From positions 1 to 22,900 of the forward strand of contig JAHIRL010000091.1 in the NCBI GenBank assembly GCA_018818755.1: DNA of 22,900 bases, written 5' to 3'. This stretch comes from Patescibacteria group bacterium. Its GTDB lineage: Bacteria > Patescibacteriota > Gracilibacteria > UBA1369 > LOWO2-01-FULL-3. The notes beneath the pieces were generated by a model. It saw nothing but the letters and a program-made list of their open reading frames with translations, had not been told where the DNA came from and did no database searches. Below are positions 14,887 through 21,384 of the stretch, piece after piece; the stretch's first letter is position 1, and each line of letters opens with the position of its first letter. A program made the translations under genes and the position numbers.

Positions 14887-14900
14887 CCGTGTCGACACGG
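14887..14900. repeat. Perfect palindrome, copy 2 of 2
   Basis: CCGTGTCGACACGG, identical to 8181-8194, 60 nt after tRNA-Ala and just before the next promoter. It is preceded by TTTTGGGGCTTCGTGG and followed by TGAGATTTTTG, as in copy 1 with small changes. Confidence 0.8.
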
Positions 14901-14908
14901 TGAGATTT

Positions 14909-14936
14909 TTGACATTAATCTTTAATATTGTATGCT
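14909..14936 (+). promoter_or_regulatory. Promoter of the structured region
   Basis: TTGACA (14909-14914), 16 nt, TATGCT (14931-14936), start near 14943. It lies 9 nt past the palindrome and drives the hairpin-rich stretch to its right. Confidence 0.65.
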
Positions 14937-14950
14937 TGTGGGGCTTTGTT

Positions 14951-15007
14951 ATGGGAACAATGATATTTTCATTAATATGCCTTGCTCTCTGCAAGGCTGA
15001 AAATTAG
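14951..15007 (+). CDS. Possible 18-residue upstream ORF or leader peptide
   Basis: ATG at 14951 to TAG at 15005 encodes MGTMIFSLICLALCKAEN, a hydrophobic peptide with two cysteines. It begins about 8 nt after the predicted transcript start, and a 7-bp hairpin (14979-14997) lies inside its codons. Its place before further hairpins and the 74-residue gene resembles an attenuation leader, but there is no run of one amino-acid codon and no good Shine-Dalgarno. Could be chance. Confidence 0.25.
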   Translation: MGTMIFSLICLALCKAEN

Positions 15008-15346
15008 CAACTTGGTTTTTATTACTTGTTGTCAACGACAACAGCCGTCTTCTGGACGGCGGAAAGGATTGCTACATGAAAACATGGGAGCTTTTGATTT
15101 TTTGTGGCTTGGGCGTAATCTTGGGGCTGGGGGCACCGATGATCATGGTCAAACCTATCATGTATTCTTATATGGTCATTTCAATCCCCCTCATTTTTCT
15201 CGAAGATGGGGTACCGAGAGATGTTGTATCCATCATCTGCTGCCTTCTTGGCAGCGCGTGGATCACATTCGGAATCCGCCTTGTGGCGGGTTCCTCCTGA
15301 AACCAAGTTCTTCTCCTCCGTATGGCTTATGCTATGCGGGGGAGAA
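14979..15346 (+). ncRNA. Hairpin-dense stretch, candidate structured RNA or structured mRNA
   Basis: Six stable hairpins lie in 368 nt: A 14979-14997 (GCCTTGC/GCAAGGC), B 15027-15043 (TGTTGTC/GACAACA), C 15044-15060 (GCCGTC/GACGGC), D 15239-15255 (GCTGCC/GGCAGC), E 15271-15294 (10 pairs, loop TTGT) and F 15311-15346 (16 pairs including G-T, loop TTAT). In addition AACTTGGTTT (15009-15018) can pair with AAACCAAGTT (15300-15309), enclosing B to E in one domain. All three forward frames are open over 15206-15300. I do not recognise RNase P, tmRNA, SRP or 6S RNA. It may be a noncoding RNA, or a structured mRNA for the 74-residue protein. Confidence 0.4.
15076..15300 (+). CDS. Small predicted membrane protein of unknown function
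   Basis: 74 residues with two or three hydrophobic segments (about 5-22, 28-41 and 50-70): LLIFCGLGVILGLGAPMIM, YSYMVISIPLIFL and VVSIICCLLGSAWITFGIRLV, joined by a short acidic/basic link (EDGVPRD). ATG at 15076 has one of the better Shine-Dalgarno sequences of the window: AAAGGA at 15063-15068, 7 nt away, directly after hairpin C. TGA at 15298 overlaps the long-range pairing. Against it: the region is hairpin-rich and other frames are open too, and I know no family. Cytoplasmic-membrane location is predicted. Confidence 0.5.
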   Translation: MKTWELLIFCGLGVILGLGAPMIMVKPIMYSYMVISIPLIFLEDGVPRDVVSIICCLLGSAWITFGIRLVAGSS

Positions 15347-15421
15347 ACACAAAATTCGATTCAAAGTTCACATGGTGTGGACAGGTGGCTTATTTGGTTT
15401 ATGTGTATGTGAGTAAATGGG

Positions 15422-15455
15422 TATAATTGGGAGGATCAATCATTCCTAATCAATC
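15422..15455 (+). promoter_or_regulatory. Promoter -10 and repeat in the pflB leader
   Basis: TATAAT (15422-15427) with only a weak -35 (TTATGT, 15399-15404, 17-nt spacer), predicting a start near 15434. Just downstream the 7-mer ATCAATC occurs twice (15435-15441 and 15449-15455) in direct orientation, a possible regulator site. No FNR-type palindrome is seen. Confidence 0.5.
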
Positions 15456-15461
15456 TTTAAT

Positions 15462-17750
15462 ATGCCTAGCAAAAAGAGTGTAAAGAAGCCCAAAATCGAT
15501 CCTTTTTACAAAAACTTTAAGGGGACGAAATGGAAAAATGGGATAGATGTGCGGGATTTTATCCAAAATAATTATAAAACTTATGATGGTGATGAGAGTT
15601 TTCTTGAAGGGCCGACAAAAATGACTCAGAAACTTTGGAAGAAAACCAAGAAATTACTCAAAAAGGAGTTTAAAAAAGGCGGGATTTTTGATATCGATAC
15701 CAAAACTGTTTCCACAATAACAAGCCATGAGGCCGGCTATATTGACGAGAAAAATGAGTCTATTTTTGGCTTACAGACTGATGAAGCTTTGAAGCGGTCA
15801 CTTAAGCCTGGGGGCGGAATTCGCTTGGCTGAGGCAAGTTTGAAACAACTCGGATATAAGCCCGATCCTATGATTCACGAGATATATTCAAACTATGTGA
15901 CGACTCATAATGACGCGGTTTTTGATATTTATAAGCACTGGGATGATTTTTATACTCCCGCGGGCAAGTTTTTCCGTTCTGAGGGGATAATTACAGGTTT
16001 GCCGGACAATTATTCCCGCGGGCGAATCATTGGAGATTACCGTAGAATCGCCTTGTACGGTGTGGATAAGCTGATTGAGGAGCGCAAAGCCGATGAGAAG
16101 AAGCTTTGTGGTTATATGAATGAGGAAAACATCGAGAGAAGGGTGTTTTTTCACAAGCAATTAAAGGCTTTGAAGGATATAAAACAGATGGCGCAGGAGT
16201 ATGATTTTGATGTTTCTGTGCCGGCTAGTGATGTGAAAGAGGCCATCCAATGGCTTTATTTTGGTTATCTGGCTGCGGTGAAGGAGCAGGATGGAGCGGC
16301 GATGAGTTTGGGAAGGGTGGATGCCTTTATTGATATTTTTGCGGAAAGGGATTTGCAGGCCGGCAAGTATAGCGAGGCCGAGGTTCAGCAGTTTATTGAT
16401 GATTTTGTTGTGAAATTGCGGGTTGTGCGACATCTGCGACATCCTGAGTATGATGCGCTGTTTGCCGGAGATCCGACCTGGGTTACTTGCGCGCTGGGAG
16501 GAATGAGTGAAAAGAAAAAGCATATGGTGACCAAAACTTCGTTTAGACTTCTGCACACACTGGAGAATCTGGGGCCTGCGCCGGAGCCTAATCTGACGGT
16601 TTTGTGGGCGGCCGGATTACCGAAGGGATTTAAGAATTATTCTACTAAAATAGCTATTGAGAGCAGTTCTTTGCAGTTTGAGAACGACGATTTGATGCGG
16701 GGTTATCATGGGGATGATTATGCGATTGCCTGTTGTGTTTCGGCGATGACGGTTGGCAAGCAGATGCAGTTTTTTGGAGCAAGGTGTAATCTGCCAAAAT
16801 TGCTTTTGATGTGTATAAATGAGGGAAAAAATGAGCTTAGCGGGGATTTGGTTATGGAAGGGGTTGGGCCTTTGAAACATCGAAAAGTGCTTGATTATAA
16901 AGAAGTTTCGCAGAGATTTTACAAAATGATGGATTGGTTAGCCAAGAAATATGTCGAAACCATGAATGTGATCCATTATTCGCATGATAGACATCATTAT
17001 GAAAACAGCCAAATGGCTCTGCATGATGCGGAGATTGAGCGATTTATGGCTTTTGGGATTGCCGGAATGAGTATTGTTGCCGATAGCTTGTCCGCTATCA
17101 AATATGCCAAGGTTTCGCCTGTTTATAATAAGAAAGGAATTGCCAAAGGCTTTAAGATTAAGGGAGATTATCCGGCTTTTGGTAACGATGATAAGAGGGT
17201 TGATGATATTGCGGTGGATGTTTGCAAACGATTTATCACGGCATTAAGAAAATATCCTACATACAAAAATGCCAAGCATTCGCTATCGCTTTTAACAATT
17301 ACGGCAAATGTGGTTTATGGAAAGCATACTGGGGCCACTCCGGACGGCAGGAAGGCTTTTGAACCTTTTGCTCCGGGGGCAAATCCGATGCACAATCGGG
17401 ATAAATGTGGGGCGCTGGCATCGTTAAATTCTATGGCTAAACTCCCCTACAAATACTGCAGGGATGGAATTTCCAATACTTTTTCCATAACTCCAAGCAC
17501 TTTGGGAAAAGATGAGGCAATACGTGTGGCAAATCTGGTGGATATGTTGGATGGATATTTTAAAAAGGGAGGACATCACATAAATGTGAATGTGTTGGAT
17601 CGGGAGGTGCTTGAGGAAGCCATGAAAAAGCCCTGGAAGTATCCGCAATTGACGATTAGAGTTTCTGGATATGCAGTGAACTTTATTAAATTGACCAGAG
17701 AGCAGCAGGAAGAGGTAATTTCGCGAACTTTCCATAAAAAGTTTTATTAA
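15462..17750 (+). CDS. pflB: Pyruvate formate-lyase (formate C-acetyltransferase)
   Basis: 762 residues, matching the usual length near 760. It converts pyruvate and CoA to acetyl-CoA and formate by a glycyl radical. The conserved chain is complete: EGIITGLPDNYSRGRIIGDYRR, the active-site Cys424-Cys425 in YAIACCVSAM followed by GKQMQFFGARCN, then TPDGRKAFEPFAPGANPMH, and the C-terminal RVSGYAVNF with the radical-bearing Gly736. These features separate it from glycerol dehydratase-type relatives (no CC pair there). The N-terminal residues 1-20 are basic. ATG at 15462 without a strong Shine-Dalgarno. Its activase follows after one nucleotide, so the pair is an operon. It implies anaerobic, fermentative metabolism; the enzyme is cut by oxygen once activated. 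Confidence 0.97.
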   Translation: MPSKKSVKKPKIDPFYKNFKGTKWKNGIDVRDFIQNNYKTYDGDESFLEGPTKMTQKLWKKTKKLLKKEFKKGGIFDIDTKTVSTITSHEAGYIDEKNESIFGLQTDEALKRSLKPGGGIRLAEASLKQLGYKPDPMIHEIYSNYVTTHNDAVFDIYKHWDDFYTPAGKFFRSEGIITGLPDNYSRGRIIGDYRRIALYGVDKLIEERKADEKKLCGYMNEENIERRVFFHKQLKALKDIKQMAQEYDFDVSVPASDVKEAIQWLYFGYLAAVKEQDGAAMSLGRVDAFIDIFAERDLQAGKYSEAEVQQFIDDFVVKLRVVRHLRHPEYDALFAGDPTWVTCALGGMSEKKKHMVTKTSFRLLHTLENLGPAPEPNLTVLWAAGLPKGFKNYSTKIAIESSSLQFENDDLMRGYHGDDYAIACCVSAMTVGKQMQFFGARCNLPKLLLMCINEGKNELSGDLVMEGVGPLKHRKVLDYKEVSQRFYKMMDWLAKKYVETMNVIHYSHDRHHYENSQMALHDAEIERFMAFGIAGMSIVADSLSAIKYAKVSPVYNKKGIAKGFKIKGDYPAFGNDDKRVDDIAVDVCKRFITALRKYPTYKNAKHSLSLLTITANVVYGKHTGATPDGRKAFEPFAPGANPMHNRDKCGALASLNSMAKLPYKYCRDGISNTFSITPSTLGKDEAIRVANLVDMLDGYFKKGGHHINVNVLDREVLEEAMKKPWKYPQLTIRVSGYAVNFIKLTREQQEEVISRTFHKKFY

Positions 17751-17751
17751 T

Positions 17752-18546
17752 ATGAAAACTACTAACATTGTTAAAATGAGTGTTAAAGATAAGAAAAATG
17801 TGAGGCCTGTGAGCAAGGTGCGGGGAATGATCCATTCTTTTGAGACATTTGGGGCTCTGGACGGGCCGGGATTGCGCTTTGTGGTCTTTTTTGAGGGCTG
17901 TCCTTTGCGCTGTGCTTACTGCCATAATCGGGATATGCTAGACCTTAAGGACTATATGGAGATGAGTGCGAAGGAGCTCTATGAAAAGGTGAAGGATTAT
18001 AAGGAATATTTTGGAAAACAGGGCGGAGTGACAATTAGTGGAGGCGATCCGGTTTTCCAGCCAAAGTTCTTGTTGGAGTTTTTGAAACTGTGCAAAAAGG
18101 GAGGGATTCACACAACGCTGGACACTTCGTTGATGACGAGTAGGGCTGTGCTGGACTCTGTGCGTAAATATGTTGATGTTTTCATGATTAGCTTGAAGCA
18201 CTTTGATGATGATATTCACAAATCTTTGACGGGTGTTAGTAATAAGCCGATTTTGGAGAATATTCGCTATTTGAGTGATAAGGGGGCGAAAATATGGTTT
18301 AGATATGTGGTTCTGCCGGGTTATACTGATACTAGAGCCAATCTGAAGGCATTAAGAGAGTTTTTGAAGGAAGTGAAGTTTGAACTGATTGATTTACTCC
18401 CCTACCACACTTACGGCGTTTACAAATGGAAAAAGCTTGGGCTTAAATATGGGCTTGATAAGATAAAACCGCCTACGATGCGAAAGGTCTTGAAGATTAA
18501 AAAGATGCTGGAGAAGGAGGGATATAAGGTTTTGCTTAATTCTTAG
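17752..18546 (+). CDS. pflA: Pyruvate formate-lyase activating enzyme (radical SAM)
   Basis: 264 residues. The radical-SAM cluster motif is Cys50-x3-Cys54-x2-Cys57 (GCPLRCAYCHNRD) after DGPGLRFVVFFEG. It uses SAM and a 4Fe-4S cluster to form the glycyl radical on PFL. It starts 1 nt after the pflB stop; the next in-frame ATG (residue 9) is an alternative start, since residues 1-20 are not conserved. Several motif positions differ from E. coli PflA: SGGD for SGGE, LDTSL for LDTNG, and ISLK for LDLK. PYHTYGVYKW near the C-terminus is conserved. The final 11 nt overlap the 3' end of a convergent gene. Confidence 0.95.
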   Translation: MKTTNIVKMSVKDKKNVRPVSKVRGMIHSFETFGALDGPGLRFVVFFEGCPLRCAYCHNRDMLDLKDYMEMSAKELYEKVKDYKEYFGKQGGVTISGGDPVFQPKFLLEFLKLCKKGGIHTTLDTSLMTSRAVLDSVRKYVDVFMISLKHFDDDIHKSLTGVSNKPILENIRYLSDKGAKIWFRYVVLPGYTDTRANLKALREFLKEVKFELIDLLPYHTYGVYKWKKLGLKYGLDKIKPPTMRKVLKIKKMLEKEGYKVLLNS

Positions 18547-18985
18547 GGATGAATCTGGTTCCATAGCCTTTTATTGTGCCTTTGGATGTTTCTATGAAAA
18601 CGCCATGGCCTGCTGTGTAGTATTCTTTTTGATGGGTGGGGTCTGGTGATTGTTTAGGCTTTAAAGCTCTAGTGATTTCATTATGCAAGGAGCGTATTAT
18701 GTCGTCGCTACGGTCTGCTGCGTTAGGGGTGTCGTAAAAAAGTATGGCAAGGATTTGGTTAAATAAGCGTCGGGGTGTTGAGCTATCAAATTCCATTTCA
18801 TCAGTAATTTCGTAAAAGATTCTGGCTAACTCTGTGAGGTTTTGGCCTGAACTCAAGGTATCATTAAAGATTTTACCGAGATTATTCAGGTGTTGCTTGG
18901 ATGCAAGCAAATCTATGTTCAGCAGTTCATTTTTTAGATTAGCTTCAAATTCCTGCAGGGTTTGATTTTCTTTTGGTGTTTCCAT
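18536..18985 (-). CDS. Hypothetical soluble protein
   Basis: 149 residues, mostly helical and polar. The N-terminal two thirds (QTLQEFEANLKNELLNIDLLASKQHLNNLGKIFNDTL and so on) read like a small helical bundle. The C-terminal tail ends in YYTAGHGVFIETSKGTIKGYGTRFIPKN, a short beta-rich part. No signal, membrane segment or known motif. ATG at 18985. It lies 30 nt downstream of hflX on the same strand and overlaps pflA by 11 nt tail to tail. I do not recognise the family. The intact frame with ordinary codon use supports a real gene. Confidence 0.7.
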   Translation of the reverse strand: METPKENQTLQEFEANLKNELLNIDLLASKQHLNNLGKIFNDTLSSGQNLTELARIFYEITDEMEFDSSTPRRLFNQILAILFYDTPNAADRSDDIIRSLHNEITRALKPKQSPDPTHQKEYYTAGHGVFIETSKGTIKGYGTRFIPKN

Positions 18986-18995
18986 TTTTATGATT

Positions 18996-19019
18996 AATAG
19001 CCTTGTACTTTAGGCTATT
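18996..19019 (-). terminator. Weak hairpin at the end of hflX
   Basis: AATAGCCT (18996-19003) pairs with AGGCTATT (19012-19019) around an 8-nt loop, spanning the hflX TAG. No U-run follows on -, so it may be an mRNA 3'-end or intercistronic structure rather than a true terminator. Confidence 0.4.
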
Positions 19020-20220
19020 TTAGTCTTTTTGTCAACACATTCTTGAGCTGATCCTTACTGCCTTTATCTAAGGCGGAGATAAAAATAGGGGTATATTTGC
19101 TGTATTTTGTTTTGATTTCTTGGAGGGAAAGGTGAGGGGTGTCTTTGTCCTGCCAGCCGAGGATTTTTGCTGTTTGTTTTCCGGCTACCATCAGACCTAT
19201 GGGGCGGATTTGCTCGGGTTCTCCCGGGGCTTGTTCTTGAAGATTTACGAGGTCGGTCTTGTTAAAAATGTATATTTTTGGTTTTTTGTCGGCTTTTAGC
19301 TGTTTGAGAATGTCTTCTACCACCTGAATTTTCATTTCCATTTGGGGGTCGGAAGCATCAATTACATGGAGAATCAGATCGGCTTCGACGGTTTCTGACA
19401 GGGTGGATTTAAAAGCTTTGATTAGGGACGGGGGTAGATCCTGGATAAAACCGATTGTGTCGGAGATTAGCAGTTCGGACTGATGTTCGGGCATGTATAC
19501 TTTGGCTACTCTTGTGTCCAGGGTGGCAAAGAGTTCATTGGCTATGTAAACTTTTTTGCCGGTTAAAGCCTGCATGATTGTACTTTTGCCGGCGTTGGTA
19601 TAGCCCACAAGGGCGGCTGTGTGGAAGTTTTGGCGCTGGCGACGCTTTCTGTGGCCTTCGTTGATGGTTTCGTAGTGTTTTAGTTTCTCAAGAATTTTCA
19701 ATTCCTGGGTGCGCAAATGCCGTTTCATCATCTCAATATTGCTTTCCCCCTGACCGGAACGCACACCTGTTCGCCCTTCCTGTCTCATCAATTCTGTTCC
19801 CATTCCGCTAATGCGGGGGCCCATGTGGCGGATCTTGGCCAATTCTATCTGCAATTTGGCCTCGGCGCTCTTGGCGTGTTTATCAAAAATATTCAAAATA
19901 AGGTCTACCCTATCCCAAACTTCGGCTTTGGTATCCTTGCGCATGCGCTCGCTAAGATTGTATATCTGGGCGGGTTTGGCAATGTTGTTGAGGATCACCA
20001 GGCGGGCATCTTCTTCCTTTGCGATCTCAATAATCTCCTTAACTTTGCCCTTGCCAATGTATGTTTCGTAATCGGGCAAACCTCGCTTCTGGAAAATCTT
20101 AATTACAGCCACTCCCCCATAGGTGTTTATGAGTTGTTCAAGCTCTTTGAGGCGCGTTTCGGCTTCCTGCTTGGAGGTTTCTTTGGGGATTACATCCACC
20201 AGAATTGCTTTTGGTTTCAT
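19015..20220 (-). CDS. hflX: HflX-type GTPase
   Basis: 401 residues from the ATG at 20220; a reading frame continues upstream, but it lies antisense to the divergent gene and shows no HflX homology. The N-terminal part has an HflX-typical glycine-rich domain including YIGKGKVKEI (54-63), then RISGMGTELMRQEGRTG and RSGQGESNIE (154-163). The GTPase domain shows G1 GYTNAGKST (206-214), switch LFATLDTR (230-237), G3 DTIGFIQDLP (254-263) and G4 NKTD (320-323). HflX binds the 50S subunit and rescues stalled or stressed ribosomes. The usual GTRGPGETQLE motif is altered to GVRSGQGESNIE here. Divergent from the deaminase gene, with only 42 nt between them. Confidence 0.95.
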   Translation of the reverse strand: MKPKAILVDVIPKETSKQEAETRLKELEQLINTYGGVAVIKIFQKRGLPDYETYIGKGKVKEIIEIAKEEDARLVILNNIAKPAQIYNLSERMRKDTKAEVWDRVDLILNIFDKHAKSAEAKLQIELAKIRHMGPRISGMGTELMRQEGRTGVRSGQGESNIEMMKRHLRTQELKILEKLKHYETINEGHRKRRQRQNFHTAALVGYTNAGKSTIMQALTGKKVYIANELFATLDTRVAKVYMPEHQSELLISDTIGFIQDLPPSLIKAFKSTLSETVEADLILHVIDASDPQMEMKIQVVEDILKQLKADKKPKIYIFNKTDLVNLQEQAPGEPEQIRPIGLMVAGKQTAKILGWQDKDTPHLSLQEIKTKYSKYTPIFISALDKGSKDQLKNVLTKRLK

Positions 20221-20262
20221 TATTGGGTTGGTTTTCTGGTATTTTATAGGAGAAGTCTTAAT

Positions 20263-21384
20263 TTGAAAACTATGTTGATGTGGCGCGGGAAGATTTATAG
20301 TCCTAATAGTGCGGTAGAGTGCAAGGTTTTTGAGGATGGAGGGCTTGTGGTGGCGGATGGGCGGGTTGTTGAGTTGGGGGAAGCGCAGGAGATGTTGGAT
20401 AAATATAAGTGTGAGCTGAAGAATTTTGTGGGAGCGATGGTTCCGGCTTTTTGTGATATTCATCTGCATTGGGTGCAAAATCGGGTTAAGGGATCTTTTG
20501 AGGGGGAACTTTTGCCTTGGCTTAGGGATGGGGTTTGGCCGGAGGAAGGGAAATTTGAGGATAGTGAGTATGCGCGGGAGGTTTTGGGGGAATTTTGGCG
20601 GGAGATTGAGGTGGCTGGAACTGTGGCGGGAGGAATTTATTCTTCGGTGCATCGAGAAGCTACAGAGATGGCTTTGGAGCAGGCTGGGGATCATGGCTGT
20701 TTTGTGGTGGGAAATGTTTTGATGGATCAGAATTCTCCGGAGGGGCTTGAGATGGGGTTTGAGGATGAGATGAAAATGGTGGAGGATTTTGCCAAGAGAT
20801 ATGGGCGGAGATATGCGGTTACGCCGAGGTTTGCGCCTACTTGCACAATGGAGCTGATGAAGGGAGTTGGACAAATCGCGGCGGAGCATGGTTTGGTTGT
20901 GCAGAGTCATTTGAGTGAAAATTTGGATGAGATTGCCTGGGTGAAGGAGCTTTTCCCCGGGATTGAGACTTATACTGAGGTTTATGCGGAAGCCGGACTT
21001 TTGAATGAGCGATCTATTATGGGGCATTGTATCCATTTGAGTGAAAAGGAGTGGGAGATTTTTGCCGCGTCCGGGGCTGTTGTAGCACATTGCCCTACCT
21101 CGAATAAGGCTTTGGGGAGCGGAAGAATGCCGCTTGAGAAGCTGAGGGAGTATGGGATTAGATTTGCTTTGGGGACGGATATTGGGGCCGGACCGGGGTT
21201 GGAAATGGAGGATGTGATGAGGGAGTTTTTGGCTGTGCATCGGGAGTCCGGAGTTGAGGTGAGTTTTGAAGAAGCTTTGTATCGCGCTACGCTGGCCGGA
21301 TGCGAGATATTGGGTTGTGCCGATAAATATGGTAATTTTGAGGCTGGAAAGATTGCTAAATTTAAAATAATTGATGAAAAATAA
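20263..21384 (+). CDS. Guanine-deaminase-like amidohydrolase
   Basis: 373 residues from the TTG at 20263; the ATG at 20272 is the alternative. I chose TTG because AGGAGAAG (20248-20255) is 7 nt from it and 16 nt from the ATG. Metal-binding His67 and His69 stand in PAFCDIHLHW; further metal and active-site motifs are QSHLSE, GHCIHLSE, HCPTSNKALGSG and ALGTDIGAG. The run HCPTSN-x-x-LGSG together with VTPRFAPTC is guanine-deaminase-like, so guanine to xanthine is the favoured reaction; other cytosine- or s-triazine-type amidohydrolases are possible. A reading frame extends far upstream over the hflX antisense strand and is not used. Its end overlaps the next gene by 11 nt. Confidence 0.88.
   Translation: MKTMLMWRGKIYSPNSAVECKVFEDGGLVVADGRVVELGEAQEMLDKYKCELKNFVGAMVPAFCDIHLHWVQNRVKGSFEGELLPWLRDGVWPEEGKFEDSEYAREVLGEFWREIEVAGTVAGGIYSSVHREATEMALEQAGDHGCFVVGNVLMDQNSPEGLEMGFEDEMKMVEDFAKRYGRRYAVTPRFAPTCTMELMKGVGQIAAEHGLVVQSHLSENLDEIAWVKELFPGIETYTEVYAEAGLLNERSIMGHCIHLSEKEWEIFAASGAVVAHCPTSNKALGSGRMPLEKLREYGIRFALGTDIGAGPGLEMEDVMREFLAVHRESGVEVSFEEALYRATLAGCEILGCADKYGNFEAGKIAKFKIIDEK

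Noticed and set aside
8180..14900. The palindrome as the target of the local R-M system (it contains GTCGAC)
   Set aside because: Nothing in the methylase or putative endonuclease sequence that I can read shows target specificity, so the link is only a coincidence of place.
14770..14994. 74-residue frame on - across tRNA-Ala and the palindrome
   Set aside because: It overlaps the tRNA and shows no protein-like features; tRNA shadow.
14982..15416. 144-residue frame on + through the hairpin region
   Set aside because: Unusual Cys/His/Trp/Gly content, non-ATG start, no Shine-Dalgarno; better explained by the low stop density of a structured, GC-richer stretch.
19717..20262. Upstream extension of the deaminase antisense to hflX
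   Set aside because: It lies fully within the hflX coding strand and has no amidohydrolase features.
20221..21240. Upstream extension of hflX antisense to the deaminase
   Set aside because: Pro/His/Ser-rich low-complexity translation, no HflX homology; HflX begins at MKPKAILVDV at 20220.
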